Shown: positions 15,894 through 26,070 of the stretch, piece by piece
Layout of the letters: each line of letters starts with the position of its first letter
Position numbering within the stretch: the first letter of the stretch is position 1
NCBI GenBank assembly: GCA_017434755.1
Contig: JAFRER010000010.1
Location: 186,001 to 250,000, forward strand
Length of the DNA stretch: 64,000 bases
Source: Oscillospiraceae bacterium
GTDB lineage: Bacteria; Bacillota; Clostridia; Oscillospirales; Oscillospiraceae
Reading direction: 5' to 3'
Position numbers and translations under genes: made by a program
Notes under the pieces: model-generated
Seen by the model: only the letters and a program-made list of their open reading frames with translations
Told to the model about the DNA's origin: nothing
Databases searched by the model: none

Positions 15894-16550
15894 TCATCGA
15901 ACAGTGAAGATCGTATTTTTCTCAAAAATGCCGACTGCAAATGCCAATTTGAAATAGAACGGCATGTTCTCATAGGCTTCAAAGCTTGTGCGCTGCAGAA
16001 ACTCTTCCACGGTTACCTCTTCCATATAGCCGTAGGGATTTGCCACGGTAACAGTGTCGTTCGGGATATCCATTCCGGTAAGCAGAGAATAGTGCAGTGT
16101 CCAGACATCTCCTTTTTTGGCAGCCCACTCGAACGGCACCGGAACTCCATTGGCCAGATTATCATAGGCAGCATCGATCAGCTCGGTATCCGTCATATAC
16201 TTGTGAATGGTCGTGGTATATTCCGGAAAGCGCCGGTTCATCTCCTCACAGAATCGGTCTCCGGTCGATGTTACGACCTTGCCGTATTCGGCAAACAGAT
16301 CCTCTTCCGTCAGATCCCCGCCGTTCCATGCGGAAAACATCTCTATGCAGGCATACCCGCAGGAGACGTCCTGGGTGATCACTTCCACGCCTTCAACAGA
16401 TACCGGTTCACTGTATTTCTCGTTTTCAAAAACCGGTGAGAAGTCGGTCCGGATCCTGTCGGTCCGGATCCGCAGACGGATCAGAAGCCCGGCTGTTACG
16501 GCAAGGATCAGCACGATTAATATCAGAATAATAAGAATTGCCTTTTTCAA
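15894..16550 (-). CDS. Membrane-anchored C39-like cysteine peptidase
   Basis: 218 aa: one N-terminal transmembrane segment (residues 4-25) and an extracytoplasmic papain-like domain. Catalytic residues are visible: Cys64 in QDVSCGYACIEM, His in WTLHYSLLTGMD, and the NPYG segment with the third residue. These peptidase_C39_2-type proteins are common in gut Clostridia; the substrate is unknown and no bacteriocin gene is nearby. The start is TTG at 16550, 6 nt after GGAGG. Promoter at 16584-16612, terminator at 15804-15836, so it is monocistronic. Confidence 0.8.
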   Translation of the reverse strand: MKKAILIILILIVLILAVTAGLLIRLRIRTDRIRTDFSPVFENEKYSEPVSVEGVEVITQDVSCGYACIEMFSAWNGGDLTEEDLFAEYGKVVTSTGDRFCEEMNRRFPEYTTTIHKYMTDTELIDAAYDNLANGVPVPFEWAAKKGDVWTLHYSLLTGMDIPNDTVTVANPYGYMEEVTVEEFLQRTSFEAYENMPFYFKLAFAVGIFEKNTIFTVR

Positions 16551-16583
16551 AACGTCCTCCGCAAATTGTAATCTGTCGGGATG

Positions 16584-16612
16584 ATTATACTATGCTCTGC
16601 CGAGGCAGACAA
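16584..16612 (-). promoter_or_regulatory. Promoter of the C39-like peptidase gene
   Basis: Minus strand: TTGTCT, 17-bp spacer GCCTCGGCAGAGCATAG, TATAAT. It lies back to back with the nrfA promoter at 16640. Confidence 0.75.
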
Positions 16613-16639
16613 GAAAAAGACGACAGGCGGGATTCCTCA

Positions 16640-16668
16640 TTGACAGAGGCGTTCTGTTCATGTAAAAT
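16640..16668 (+). promoter_or_regulatory. Promoter of the nrfA-resB-ccsA locus
   Basis: TTGACA (16640-16645), 17-bp spacer, TAAAAT (16663-16668). An imperfect inverted repeat (TGTCGGG, spacer TATT, CCTGACA; 16682-16699) follows in the leader and could be an operator, which is not established. Confidence 0.7.
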
Positions 16669-16749
16669 TAACATAGAAAAGTGTCGGGTATTCCTGACAG
16701 AAGAAATCAGAAAAACACAAGGATCGCACGTGATCCCGGGAGAGCGAAG

Positions 16750-18372
16750 ATGAAAAAGAGGATCGACCGCGAGATGGTGATGGACCTGATCGCTCTGACA
16801 ATGGGCCTGGTCGCAGTGGTGTTCGGCGTGATATTCGGTATCATCCGGAACAGGCCTGCCGCTTCGGGCGTCAAAGCATCGGACATCCCTGCCACTGCTC
16901 AGACGCTTACCGGCACCGCCGCCGGACGCAACGGCGACGTCACGGTGGAAGTGATCGCAGACGACAGCATGATTTATCAGGTGAAGGTGATCAGCCACCA
17001 AGAGACCGAAGGCATCGGCTCCGTTGCGGCGGAAAAGTTCCCCGCATCCATTTTCAGTGCGCAGAGCGTTGAGATCGACGGACTCTCCGGTGCCACCATC
17101 ACGTCCGACGCGATCAAGGCAGCCGTGATGAATGCGCTCAAGAGCGGCGGCATCGATGCAGACAAGTTCGGCTCTGCCCCTGCGGCAGACGGTACGTCAG
17201 TACTCGCGGCCAAAAAGGTGCAGACCCATTCCGGCGTTACCGTCATCCATGCGGACGACTGGAAAGAGCAGTATCCCAACGAGTATAACACCTGGGCTAT
17301 GACCGCGGAGAGCGATGAGATAGAAGACTATCTGGAGTCCTATCCCATGCTGCGCACCCTTTACGAGGGCTACGGCTTCGCCATCGACTACGGTTCCGCC
17401 CGCGGCCACTTCTATGATGTGAAGGACATAGAGGCTACGGGCCGCCCGCATTCTCTGGCCAACTGCTGGACCTGCAAGACGCCGGACTTCACCAACATGG
17501 TGAATGAGATGGGCGTTGAGGCCTATCAGCTCAGCTGGACGGATGTGCAGAAAGAGATCGTCGACCCGATCAGCTGCTACAGCTGTCACGCAAACACCCC
17601 CGGCGAGATCACCATCACCCATACCTACTGGATCGATGCGGTAGGCGAGGACTTTGACAGGATAGACGCGGCGAACCTCGCCTGCGGCCAGTGCCACAAC
17701 GAATACTACTTCGCACCGGACACCAAGGCCACTACCATAGCCCACAACTCCCTTGAGAGCATGGATCCGGCGGCGATACTCGCATTCTTCAATGATGGTG
17801 CGAACTTCTCCAACGGTGTAATGTTCGCCGACTGGACGAACCCGCGCACCGGCGTTAAGCAGATAAAGGTGCAGCACCCCGAATTCGAGACATTCCTCGG
17901 CAAGGGAAGCCAGCACGCCAATGACTTCACCTGCGCCGACTGCCATATGCCCGATGCGGTGGACGAAAACGGAAATCCCTACAAGAGCCACAATCTTATC
18001 AGCCCGCTCGACAATCCCGAGCTGATTGAGAATACCTGCTCGGAATGCCATGCCGACCTGGTCAAAGAGGTGAAGGAGGTTCAGGAGGCCGTCGAGGCCA
18101 GGACCAACGAGATAGGCTATAAGCTCCAGGATCTGACGGAAAAGCTGGCGAGCGCCGTGGAAAGCGGCTACTCGGACACCGATCTTGCACAGATCCGCTT
18201 CCTCGCCCGCGATGCGCAGTTTTACTGGGATTTCGTCTTTGTTGAGAATGCCGAGGGAGCCCACAACCCGACGCTGACCTATGAATGTCTCGACAAGGCG
18301 GAGGAACTCTGCTCCAAGGCGCTGGCGCTCATCGATGCCCTGCCTCCGCTTGAGGAGAACCCCGCAGCCTGA
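16750..18372 (+). CDS. nrfA: FMN-binding domain fused to ammonia-forming cytochrome c nitrite reductase
   Basis: 540 aa. A transmembrane helix (about 11-32) anchors the protein outside the membrane. Residues about 55-132 form an FMN_bind domain ending in DGLSGATITSD; Thr118 is the expected ApbE flavinylation site. The rest is NrfA: CWTCK at 239-243 (the Lys-ligated catalytic heme), CYSCH 276, CGQCH 312, CADCH 395, CSECH 430 and the active-site QHPEFE motif near 375. NrfA reduces nitrite to ammonium with six electrons. Five hemes and the CXXCK class make the call firm. No nrfH is present; the flavin domain fusion is unusual. The ATG at 16750 has only a weak site (GGGAG). resB and ccsA follow. 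Confidence 0.92.
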   Translation: MKKRIDREMVMDLIALTMGLVAVVFGVIFGIIRNRPAASGVKASDIPATAQTLTGTAAGRNGDVTVEVIADDSMIYQVKVISHQETEGIGSVAAEKFPASIFSAQSVEIDGLSGATITSDAIKAAVMNALKSGGIDADKFGSAPAADGTSVLAAKKVQTHSGVTVIHADDWKEQYPNEYNTWAMTAESDEIEDYLESYPMLRTLYEGYGFAIDYGSARGHFYDVKDIEATGRPHSLANCWTCKTPDFTNMVNEMGVEAYQLSWTDVQKEIVDPISCYSCHANTPGEITITHTYWIDAVGEDFDRIDAANLACGQCHNEYYFAPDTKATTIAHNSLESMDPAAILAFFNDGANFSNGVMFADWTNPRTGVKQIKVQHPEFETFLGKGSQHANDFTCADCHMPDAVDENGNPYKSHNLISPLDNPELIENTCSECHADLVKEVKEVQEAVEARTNEIGYKLQDLTEKLASAVESGYSDTDLAQIRFLARDAQFYWDFVFVENAEGAHNPTLTYECLDKAEELCSKALALIDALPPLEENPAA

Positions 18373-18391
18373 TTCTTTGAACCGCATCCGA

Positions 18392-18415
18392 CTGCCCGCC
18401 CTGATGGGCGGGCAG
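18392..18415 (+). terminator. Intercistronic GC hairpin between nrfA and resB
   Basis: CTGCCCGCCC, loop TGAT, GGGCGGGCAG followed by ATTTTCTT. A perfect 10-bp stem that could partly terminate or protect the nrfA message and so lower resB-ccsA expression relative to nrfA. Confidence 0.7.
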
Positions 18416-18438
18416 ATTTTCTTATAAGGTGCTTACCT

Positions 18439-19689
18439 ATGAAAAGATTCTTCAATTATTTGCGCTCTATGCGCTTCGGCGTTCTGCTGCTGGCACTGAT
18501 CGGCGTCTGTTCCGTCATAGGGACCGTCATACCGCAGGGCCGGGAGATCGCATGGTATGCGCAGAACTACCGTTCCTTCCACGGCGTGATCCTGCTGCTT
18601 CATCTCAATAAGATCTTTTCGAGCTGGTACTTTGTCGCTCTTCTCGTCCTTCTGTGCCTGAACCTCAGCTTATGCTCGCTGCTGCGTCTGCGCACGGTAG
18701 TGAAGGGAAAGAAGACGGAACGTGAGGCTGCAGCTGCCATGCCCAATCAGCGCATCCTGAGCGGAGAGGGCTTTGCCCTGCTGCGCTCCCGGATGGAAAG
18801 CATGCACGCCCGGGAAGAGAATAAAGACGGTGTGACCCTGTGGAGTAAAAACGGTTTCGGCCGCTACGGCACCTTCATCACGCATCTTTCCATTCTTCTC
18901 ACGGTGGTGTTCGGCGCTCTCGCGCTGTACACGCCGACCGTGGAGGACCACGACATCATGCCCGGCGAGACCCTGACGCTCTCCGACGGGACAACCGTCT
19001 ATGTTGACAGCTTCCGGCTCACGGACGAGACAGGCCGCCTCGACTACGAGAGCATGGCATCGATTACCCTTCCTGACGGGCGCAGCAGCGGACTTGTGCC
19101 GCTGCGCGTGAACCATCCGGTATCCCTCGGACCGTGGAAGCTGTACCAGCAGAGCTTCGGGACGGCGGGTTCGATCACGGTTACCGATCTGAGCACAGGC
19201 GGCACGGATGAGTTCCTGCTCACGGATATGAGTTTCCTCACGGCCGACGGGCGCAGCGGACTCTGGTATGATGTGCTCTATCCCGACTATCTGCGGGATC
19301 CGAGCGGTGAAGTCACGCTCATCACCCTTACCGAAGGCAGTTACCCGAATCCCATCTATCAGGTGCGGGTGATCGCCGAGGGCGTCAACACGCCGACGCT
19401 TGCCGTCCCGGGAGATACGCTCGAGGTGCTTGGCCTGCGCTTTACGTTCAACAGCCCCGTCGAGTATCCGGGCATTCGCTTCAAACATGTGTCCCGGCTT
19501 GTCAACGGGCTGCTGGTGGCCGCTTTCACGCTGATGATCGCAGGTCTTTATCTGACATTCTTCTGCGAGCCAGTGCTTGTAAAAGCTGATGCGAAAGGCT
19601 ATGCAGTCGGAGGCCCCAGACCCGAGCGCCTGCGCATCGAGCTTGAAGATCAGCTCGCGGACTATACTATTGAATCGGAAAAGGAGTAA
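18439..19689 (+). CDS. resB: Cytochrome c biogenesis protein ResB
   Basis: 416 aa. It starts MKRFFNYLRSMRFGVLLLAL with IGVCSVIGTVIPQG, the ResB N-terminal membrane signature, then two more transmembrane segments near 60-82 and 150-170, a large extracytoplasmic domain (about 175-360), and a final membrane helix at about 370-392. Together with CcsA it forms the System II heme-delivery and ligation complex, exporting heme and attaching it to CXXCH motifs of apocytochromes. It lies 67 nt after nrfA and 5 nt before ccsA; NrfA is the evident client. Confidence 0.92.
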   Translation: MKRFFNYLRSMRFGVLLLALIGVCSVIGTVIPQGREIAWYAQNYRSFHGVILLLHLNKIFSSWYFVALLVLLCLNLSLCSLLRLRTVVKGKKTEREAAAAMPNQRILSGEGFALLRSRMESMHAREENKDGVTLWSKNGFGRYGTFITHLSILLTVVFGALALYTPTVEDHDIMPGETLTLSDGTTVYVDSFRLTDETGRLDYESMASITLPDGRSSGLVPLRVNHPVSLGPWKLYQQSFGTAGSITVTDLSTGGTDEFLLTDMSFLTADGRSGLWYDVLYPDYLRDPSGEVTLITLTEGSYPNPIYQVRVIAEGVNTPTLAVPGDTLEVLGLRFTFNSPVEYPGIRFKHVSRLVNGLLVAAFTLMIAGLYLTFFCEPVLVKADAKGYAVGGPRPERLRIELEDQLADYTIESEKE

Positions 19690-19694
19690 GAGCA

Positions 19695-20480
19695 ATGAAG
19701 ATCCTGTTTTTTGCCGCACTCGCTTTATATGCTGCGGCAACGGTCCTGCGCTTCATAGGAACCGCCTTTAAAAAGGAGGCTCTGCTTCGTGCCTCCTTCA
19801 TCGTCTTCCTGGTCGCGTTCGTCGTGCACACGGCCTTTATCGTCGTGCGGGGAATCGTTGCGAAGCGCCTTCCTCTTTCAAACCAGTTCGAGTTTTCCAA
19901 TGCGTTCGCATGGGGCGTGGCGCTGATGCTGATCATTGTACGATCCCGCATGAAGGCTGAGTGGCTGTGTGTCGCCGCCATTCCCGCGGTTTTGCTGATC
20001 ATGACCTATGCCGCACTGCAGCCCATGGAGATCCGCGACCTCATGCCTGCACTGCGAAGCGCCTGGTTCGGCGTGCACATCGGTTCGGCGGTGATCAGCT
20101 ATTCCTCCTTTGTCATTGCGGGCGTATGCGGTCTTCGCTATATACTTGCGGCAAAAAAAGATGCCGAGTCCCGTATCCTCGACCAGATGGACTATCTCAG
20201 CTACCGCATGATCACGCTGGGATTTCTGTTTTTGACGATCGTGATCCTTTCCGGCGCGATCTGGGCCGAACAGGCCTGGTCCGCCTTCTGGACCTGGGAT
20301 CCGAAAGAGGTCTGGGCCCTTATCACCTGGATAATCTACGCTGTGTATCTTCACCTGCGGCTGCGCCGCAAGCGCCGCGGACTGTTTACGGCCTGGTATG
20401 CGCTCATATCCGTGCCGGTGGTCTTCTTCACCTTTGCGGGCGTAAATACGCTCATGCACGGCATGCACACCTACGGCTGA
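19695..20480 (+). CDS. ccsA: Cytochrome c biogenesis protein CcsA/ResC
   Basis: 261 aa polytopic protein with about eight membrane segments. The heme-handling tryptophan-rich motif is present as WSAFWTWDPKEVWALITW, and conserved histidines flank it (VHIGSA before, and LMHGMHTYG at the end). It works with ResB in System II heme attachment outside the membrane. Its start is 5 nt after the resB stop, indicating coupled expression. In Clostridia this pair is uncommon and usually serves a specific multiheme reductase, here NrfA. Transcription ends at the hairpin 20496-20530. Confidence 0.92.
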   Translation: MKILFFAALALYAAATVLRFIGTAFKKEALLRASFIVFLVAFVVHTAFIVVRGIVAKRLPLSNQFEFSNAFAWGVALMLIIVRSRMKAEWLCVAAIPAVLLIMTYAALQPMEIRDLMPALRSAWFGVHIGSAVISYSSFVIAGVCGLRYILAAKKDAESRILDQMDYLSYRMITLGFLFLTIVILSGAIWAEQAWSAFWTWDPKEVWALITWIIYAVYLHLRLRRKRRGLFTAWYALISVPVVFFTFAGVNTLMHGMHTYG

Positions 20481-20495
20481 AGAATGACGGAATAA

Positions 20496-20530
20496 AAAAA
20501 GCAGGCATCCCTTGCGGGACGCCTGCTTTG
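20496..20530 (+). terminator. Bidirectional terminator between ccsA and the putative anti-sigma gene
   Basis: AAAGCAGGC-ATCCC, loop TTGC, GGGAC-GCCTGCTTT with A and T runs on both sides. Confidence 0.85.
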
Positions 20531-21310
20531 TTATTTGGCTGCCTCAACCAGTTCTGAAGCCATCTGGATCAGCATTTCATCGGAGCATTCAGCTGCGTTG
20601 TCAAAATAGAAAGTGTAATTCACGTCGTTGAGAACAACGTCTGCCGAAACAATGTCTCTCTCTTCTATTTGCTCTGCGCCAAAAGAGATATAGTAGTGTC
20701 CGCCCGCTTCAGCAGCAACGTCCTCGGGAGACTTTTCATAATCTTCAGGTACAAATTTGTAATGATCCCGGTAGATCTTAACTTCTGTTTCTCCAATAAC
20801 ACATCCAGAACTGGCAGCACGTGTTTCCTGAGAACTTGAATTATCGCTTACGGGCGAGAGGGACAGAAGCATTTCAGCCCCGTTCGGAGTTCTATAGGTT
20901 GCGTTTACGCCATAGTATTCTTTCAGGATGTTATAGTCTTCATCATAGTCGGCCAAACCATCAACACGCAGTTTTGAGAAAGCAAATCCATTTGTAAATC
21001 TGTCAACAAGGCATATTTCATAACCAACGATTTTCTCAACCTCCGGCAAATCACTTAAACTGGTGTATTCCCCTGTGTTCTCCATGTTGTGAGTAGCAGT
21101 CCACTGGGGAACTCCCCAGATAGCGTAGGCGGTGATCCCAAATGCGAGCATCAGAACCGCGGCAAGTGCGAAGGTGACGATCCGTTTCTTGTTCATATAA
21201 ACGATCCTTTCCGGGGAGTCGCTGCAAAGATCGAGATCGTACTGATGGGCTTCGGCAATAAGCTGCTCATCGATATTACAGATAATACTCGACAACTGTT
21301 CCCGCTTCAT
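20531..21310 (-). CDS. Putative membrane anti-sigma factor
   Basis: 259 aa with an N-terminal cytosolic segment of about 42 residues, one transmembrane helix (about 43-63, RIVTFALAAVLMLAFGITAY) and an extracytoplasmic domain of about 190 residues with no recognised fold. Its start overlaps the stop of the ECF sigma gene by 4 nt (ATGA), the usual arrangement of a sigma factor and its membrane-bound inhibitor. The call rests on context and topology, not on a recognised anti-sigma motif. The ligand or signal is unknown. Confidence 0.65.
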   Translation of the reverse strand: MKREQLSSIICNIDEQLIAEAHQYDLDLCSDSPERIVYMNKKRIVTFALAAVLMLAFGITAYAIWGVPQWTATHNMENTGEYTSLSDLPEVEKIVGYEICLVDRFTNGFAFSKLRVDGLADYDEDYNILKEYYGVNATYRTPNGAEMLLSLSPVSDNSSSQETRAASSGCVIGETEVKIYRDHYKFVPEDYEKSPEDVAAEAGGHYYISFGAEQIEERDIVSADVVLNDVNYTFYFDNAAECSDEMLIQMASELVEAAK

Positions 21311-21873
21311 TCGAGCAACCCCTCCTCTCTCAAATAACGGTATAGTTTTTCACGAGTCCGGAAAAGGCGAACAGAGATACGATGGCTGTTGCTGTGCGTC
21401 ATGGCGGCAATAACTGAAACGGAATCGGCATACCAGTACCGTCGAAGGAAACAAAAACGATCTTCGTAGCTGAGAGTATTTAGGAATCGGCTGATTGCGG
21501 CAGAAATCTCCTTTGTTTCGTAGTCCGATTCAATATTGATCGTTGACGGGATGCACTCTTCCAATTCATCCAGAACGAGATCGTATTGCCCATTGCGCTT
21601 TTGCGCTGCATTACTGTGGTATTTCCATGTAGCAAGGTTGCGGGCGATTTTGCAAACATAGCTTATCAGAGGGTTGGGATTCTGAGGCGGAATTGAATTC
21701 CATACCCCCAAATAGGTATCGTTTACACATTCTTCCACATCCTGCTTGCTGCTCAAAATATTAGCTGCCATTCTCTTTACGGCCGCTCCGTATTTTCTGT
21801 CCAGTTCCGCAATGGCCTGTTCAGAGCGCTCATTGAACAAGGATATAATCTGACTGTCTTCCAATTGCGTCAC
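21307..21873 (-). CDS. ECF-type RNA polymerase sigma factor
   Basis: 188 aa. Region 2: AIAELDRKYGAAVKRMAANI, then DVEECVNDTYLGVWNSIPP, the sigma-70 region 2 helix pair. Region 4: FLNTLSYEDRFCFLRRYWYADSVSVIAAMTHSNSHRISVRLFRTREKL, a helix-turn-helix. It is of the subgroup common in gut Clostridia that is paired with a single-pass membrane partner. The GTG at 21873 follows GGAAAGGAA at short spacing. The target promoter is unknown; it may well be autoregulated from the long upstream region. Confidence 0.88.
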   Translation of the reverse strand: MTQLEDSQIISLFNERSEQAIAELDRKYGAAVKRMAANILSSKQDVEECVNDTYLGVWNSIPPQNPNPLISYVCKIARNLATWKYHSNAAQKRNGQYDLVLDELEECIPSTINIESDYETKEISAAISRFLNTLSYEDRFCFLRRYWYADSVSVIAAMTHSNSHRISVRLFRTREKLYRYLREEGLLE

Positions 21874-22002
21874 TTCCTTTCCGCCTCACCCTATAACTAG
21901 GGATTTGAGAGCAGATATCTCATCACTAATCAGTTTTTTCTGAGAGAAATAAAACAAACGCCTTTCCGTGTTTACCTATATACAACAGATATATCCTATC
22001 AT

Positions 22003-22038
22003 ATCGGAACAAATAAACAGATCGGAACAAATAAACAG
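22003..22038. repeat. 18-bp tandem repeat, two copies
   Basis: ATCGGAACAAATAAACAG occurs twice head to tail, exactly. It lies upstream of the sigma gene and may be a slippage duplication or paired binding site. Confidence 0.9.
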
Positions 22039-22263
22039 AGCCGTCACGCAAATTGAGGAAACGGAAACCGTATTATAGCACAGGCTTCAAGTGATCAATG
22101 GAGGTACAGCCTGTCATGAAATCATTATATCTTAATCAAAATCAAGCCAATCGGGCCATAAAAGCAAGAAACCAAAGCTGGGACAGATCTGGTTCAGGTT
22201 TCTTTTTTGATTATATAGCGGAAAAGTGCCCAAATAGCCATATTTCAAGGCACTTATAGATAA

Positions 22264-22304
22264 AAAAGCAGGATTGCTATCCTGTTAAATTAGCAATCCT
22301 TTTT
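22264..22304 (+). terminator. Terminator-like hairpin
   Basis: AGGATTGCT (22270-22278) pairs with AGCAATCCT (22292-22300), with A-run before and T-run after. It immediately precedes the tRNA-like fragment. Confidence 0.6.
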
Positions 22305-22324
22305 CGGCGTAGCGGGTGGGATTC
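22304..22324 (-). repeat. Partial duplicate of the tRNA-Ser 3' end
   Basis: On the plus strand TCGGCGTAGCGGGTGGGATTC matches 19 of 21 bases of the tRNA-Ser 3' end at 22451-22471 and stops inside the T-loop. It is followed by unrelated GC-rich palindromic sequence. Confidence 0.5.
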
Positions 22325-22408
22325 CCCGTCTGCGGACGGGCCACGCCGGTTGCAACAGTCCCCAGGACTATTGCCAGGAGCCGGCTTTCGAATCCCACGG
22401 GAGACATC

Positions 22409-22452
22409 AAAACAAAAACAGACATCCCTTACGGGACATCTGTCTTTGTTTT
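22409..22452 (-). terminator. Terminator of tRNA-Ser(CGA)
   Basis: AAACAAAAACAGACATCCC, loop TTAC, GGGACATCTGTCTTTGTTT directly 3' of the tRNA on the minus strand. Confidence 0.8.
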
Positions 22453-22543
22453 GGCGCAGCGGGTGGGATTCGAACCCACGGGCCCGGTTAAGGGCTTACC
22501 CGATTTCGAGTCGGGGCCGTTATGACCTCTTCGATACCGCTGC
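22452..22543 (-). tRNA. tRNA-Ser(CGA)
   Basis: 92-nt class II tRNA on the minus strand, CCA encoded (22454-22452). The acceptor GCAGCGG pairs with CCGCTGC; the anticodon stem CCCGA/TCGGG encloses CTCGAAA, giving anticodon CGA for UCG codons; there is a long variable arm; the T-arm is GTGGGTTCGAATCCCAC. Plus-strand frames here that translate as WDSNPRA-type peptides are antisense artefacts. Confidence 0.93.
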
Positions 22544-22564
22544 ATATCATCAGATTGCTGTGTA

Positions 22565-22593
22565 ATTATAACCAAGAGAAGATCAAAAATCAA
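22565..22593 (-). promoter_or_regulatory. Promoter of tRNA-Ser(CGA)
   Basis: Minus strand TTGATT, 17-bp spacer, TATAAT, ending 21 nt before the tRNA. Confidence 0.65.
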
Positions 22594-22661
22594 GGACAGA
22601 AAACAGAAAGTAAAAATCCATGCGTTCATAAATAATTCGTAAATATACTTATATAAATTAC

Positions 22662-22690
22662 TTGACAAAGTTTGCTTGCAGTGATATCAT
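22662..22690 (+). promoter_or_regulatory. Promoter of the RHH-clpB operon
   Basis: TTGACA (22662-22667), 17-bp spacer, TATCAT (22685-22690). No CIRCE or CtsR-type heptamer repeat was recognised nearby. Confidence 0.7.
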
Positions 22691-22720
22691 GGCATCAAGA
22701 ATATGAAAGGATGGGATCCT

Positions 22721-23367
22721 ATGAAAAAGACGCTTTACAGCCTCATGCTGAACGATGAAGTGGTGAGAGAGGTGGATATCCTCGCTCACAGGCTCGGGAC
22801 GAACCGGTCCGCCCTGATCAATCAGATCCTTGCCGAATACGTGGACTACACCACCCCGGAGCGCCGGATCAACGACGTGCTGTCCGCCATCGAGCAGCTG
22901 ATGGCTCCTTCAAGGGAGCTCGTGCCGTTCTTTGCGCCGAACACCTTTTCCATGTCGCTGAAAAGCTCGCTGGAGTATAAATACCGGCCAACGGTGAAGT
23001 ATGAGGTGGAGCTGTACCGCGGCGCGGGCGATTCGATCGGAGAGCTTTCCGTGGTGTTCCGCACCCAGTCCGGCAGCCTGATCAGCGCGATGACGGACTT
23101 CTTCCGCCTCTGGAAGAGGATCGAGGACGCGCATCTGGCGCCGCTCACGGGGAAGAAGGCGGAGTATGCCCTGTATGACGGGAAGTTTGTCCGGAGCATC
23201 CTCGTGCCGGAAAAGGACTGCAGCACGGATGAGCTCGCGGCCGCCCTCGCCGAGTATATCAAGATGTTCGACAAGCTGATGAAGAACTATCTGACCGGCA
23301 GGATGGACGAGCACGAGATCGAGGCGGCGTACTATTCACAGATGATCAATTCGGAGGTGCATGTATA

Positions 23368-23368
<1 letters not shown>
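22721..23368 (+). CDS. Ribbon-helix-helix-like protein coupled to clpB
   Basis: 215 aa. Residues 1-50 (MKKTLYSLMLNDEVVREVDI, then HRLGTNRSALINQILAEYV) have the strand-helix-helix pattern of MetJ/Arc DNA-binding proteins. The rest (about 70-215) is a predicted alpha/beta domain that I do not recognise. The start at 22721 follows AAAGGA at 9-nt spacing; the ATG at 22703 has no site. Its stop overlaps the clpB start (TAATG). The arrangement suggests it regulates clpB or its own operon, taking the place held by CtsR in other Bacillota. That role is an inference. Confidence 0.75.
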
Positions 23369-25947
<2,579 letters not shown>

Positions 25948-25960
25948 ACGAACCCCTGAA

Positions 25961-26004
25961 AAAAATGTGCATCGGATGGACAAATTCATCCGGTGTACAT
26001 TTTT
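25961..26004 (+). terminator. Intrinsic terminator after clpB
   Basis: AAAAATGTGCATCGGATG pairs (two wobbles) with CATCCGGTGTACATTTTT across an 8-nt loop. Confidence 0.85.
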
Positions 26005-26005
26005 C

Positions 26006-26034
26006 TTGCACTAAAAAAGATTATTGTATAAAAT
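26006..26034 (+). promoter_or_regulatory. Promoter of the membrane protein gene at 26071
   Basis: TTGCAC (26006-26011), 17-bp spacer, TAAAAT (26029-26034), immediately after the clpB terminator. Confidence 0.6.
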
Positions 26035-26070
26035 ATCAAGGTTAGAATACAATCGAAAACGGAGATCCGG

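Larger units (their letters stand above)
21874..22451. other. Gene-poor region between the sigma gene and tRNA-Ser
   Basis: 578 bp. It holds an 18-bp tandem duplication (22003-22038), a minus-strand TATAAT-like site (22077-22072), a hairpin with T-run at 22166-22210, a hairpin at 22270-22304, a tRNA-Ser-like 3' fragment (22304-22324) and the tRNA terminator. A 47-codon frame at 22116-22259 (MKSLYLNQNQANRAIKARNQ) has GGAGG at 11-nt spacing but contains the 22166 hairpin, so I do not call it a gene. Confidence 0.5.

Noticed and set aside
22116..22259. 47-codon frame with GGAGG upstream
   Set aside because: Contains a terminator-like hairpin with T-run (22166-22210) and has no recognisable product; listed only as part of the intergenic region.
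22350..22565. Frame translating as a WDSNPRA-type peptide
   Set aside because: It lies on the strand opposite tRNA-Ser(CGA); this peptide pattern is the known antisense artefact of tRNA T-arms.
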